From the NCBI GenBank assembly GCA_042093735.1, contig JBELEM010000025.1, positions 1 to 25,019 on the forward strand: a stretch of DNA of 25,019 nucleotides, given 5' to 3'. This DNA is from Hellea sp042093735. Lineage in GTDB: Bacteria > Pseudomonadota > Alphaproteobacteria > Caulobacterales > Maricaulaceae. The position numbers and the translations under genes are program-made. Under the pieces are notes generated by a model. That model was not told the origin of the DNA, searched no databases, and worked only from the letters and a program-made list of their open reading frames with translations. Shown here one piece after another: positions 24,153 to 25,019 of the stretch (position 1 is its first letter; every line of letters starts with the position of its first letter).

Positions 24153-25019
24153 CTATTCTTCTAATATTTCAGGAACTAATTTTTTAGCTGGGTTTCTTTC
24201 AGAGTTAACAGCAATTGCAAAACTCATTGCTGGTCCCGGCGTAGGCGCAGATTTAGTTTTCAAAACATAATTTGGTGGATCTAATGACAAATTAAGTCGG
24301 TGAAATACTCTTGCAATAATCACACCCATAAGTACTTCAGCTAAATTTTGACCTAAGCAACTATGAGGCCCCCGTCCGAAAGGAGCATAAACTCCCGGTT
24401 TCATATGCTCTTTACGTTCTTCGTTAAATCTTTCAGGATCAAAATCTAAAGGGTTGGAAAAATACTCATCCATAAAGTGTGGCACAGAAGTTCCAATAAA
24501 AATTAATTCATCTTTTGGAATAAGATACCCCTCAAACTCCATATCGTGGTTTGTGGTTCTCATTTGCGCTACGGCGATTGGCCATAAACGCATTGCCTCC
24601 TTCAAGCAGCCTTGAATATAACTAAGGTTTCTTATATCCATCTCTTTTATAGTCTCTTTCGAATAGAGTTCATCTGCTTCATTCTGCACCTTTTCCAGAA
24701 CACCAGGTGTTTTAAGAATTCCGTATGTCGCAGCGGCTACAGTATTGGCAACAGTATCTAATCCAGCAACATAAGGACCAGTCAGCAAGACACTAAGATC
24801 ACGGGCTTGAACGAATTCAGGGTCGTCAATATGTGCCTGATATACATCACCCAGAAGATTGTCGGGAAGTTCACCACTATCGGCATAAGCCTTAAATTGA
24901 GCAATTAACTTCTCACCTAACTCATCAACACGCTTACTTGCTTTTTTGAACTTTGGGGATTTTAAAAAAAATTTTGGCCTAACCCGTGCCACTAAAGTGT
25001 TCAAAAGAAAAAGTATATT
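24153..25019 (-). CDS. Cytochrome P450, 5' end outside window
   Basis: The C-terminal 288 residues of a class I bacterial P450. The I-helix oxygen-activation motif is AGLDTVANT, the K-helix E-x2-R is in KEAMRLWP, and the heme loop is FGRGPHSCLG with the thiolate cysteine. The frame stays open to the window edge, so the N-terminal 100-150 residues lie to the right. It leads the unit P450, Rieske, SDR, propeller, which suggests hydroxylation of the same substrate at another carbon. Ferredoxin and reductase partners are not seen in the window. Confidence 0.92.
   Translation of the reverse strand, partial: NILFLLNTLVARVRPKFFLKSPKFKKASKRVDELGEKLIAQFKAYADSGELPDNLLGDVYQAHIDDPEFVQARDLSVLLTGPYVAGLDTVANTVAAATYGILKTPGVLEKVQNEADELYSKETIKEMDIRNLSYIQGCLKEAMRLWPIAVAQMRTTNHDMEFEGYLIPKDELIFIGTSVPHFMDEYFSNPLDFDPERFNEERKEHMKPGVYAPFGRGPHSCLGQNLAEVLMGVIIARVFHRLNLSLDPPNYVLKTKSAPTPGPAMSFAIAVNSERNPAKKLVPEILEE

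Noticed and set aside
1..25019. CRISPR arrays, tRNA or rRNA genes, insertion sequences and att sites
   Set aside because: I saw no regularly spaced direct repeats, no transposase or integrase motifs and no RNA-gene-like sequence in the window.

Overview
The window is an AT-rich, densely packed stretch of bacterial chromosome. Most same-strand genes overlap or are a few bases apart, and convergent genes meet with no spacer. Gene content (three KshA/Neverland-like Rieske oxygenases, a cytochrome P450, acyl-CoA ligases, several SDRs, a DUF1214 protein, a DUF3604 lipoprotein, NTF2-like proteins, an Old Yellow Enzyme homologue) and base composition suggest a streamlined marine gammaproteobacterium. 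That placement is inference; no marker gene is present. Two runs of exactly 100 N (10079-10178 and 15343-15442) are scaffold gaps of unknown true length, and each cuts two genes.

Layout. (1) 1-1710, minus: a PAPS-type sulfotransferase followed by a formylglycine-generating-enzyme-like lipoprotein that runs off the left edge. (2) 1814-4615, plus: SDR, DUF1214 protein, NTF2-like protein and SRPBCC protein, tightly coupled. (3) 4608-6025, minus: two tandem Lrp/AsnC regulators and an NTF2-like protein. (4) 6185-7798, plus: a GMC oxidoreductase. (5) 7799-13768, minus: acyl-CoA ligase, amidohydrolase-2-like protein, Rieske oxygenase, gap, crotonase, DUF3604 lipoprotein. (6) 13915-15342, plus: two SDRs, the second cut by the gap. 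(7) 15443-18270, minus: a FadD19-like ligase (probably starting at CTG) and an MFS transporter. (8) 18398-20733, plus: an OYE-type flavin oxidoreductase and a KshA-like Rieske oxygenase. (9) 20735-25019, minus: P450 (5' end outside), Rieske oxygenase, SDR and a membrane-anchored beta-propeller-like protein.

Together the genes look like a catabolic island for an alicyclic, steroid- or terpenoid-like lipid. The P450 and Rieske enzymes would hydroxylate, the SDRs and GMC enzyme oxidise alcohols, the OYE enzyme would act on conjugated double bonds, the ligases make CoA thioesters, the crotonase works in beta-oxidation, and the MFS protein carries substrate or product. The substrate cannot be read from the sequence.

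The strongest new signal is a shared operator-like motif. All four divergent intergenic regions contain inverted half-sites (consensus TKCGTA and TACGCA) separated by exactly 18 bases, usually one pair per promoter direction. This suggests that one regulator controls the whole island.
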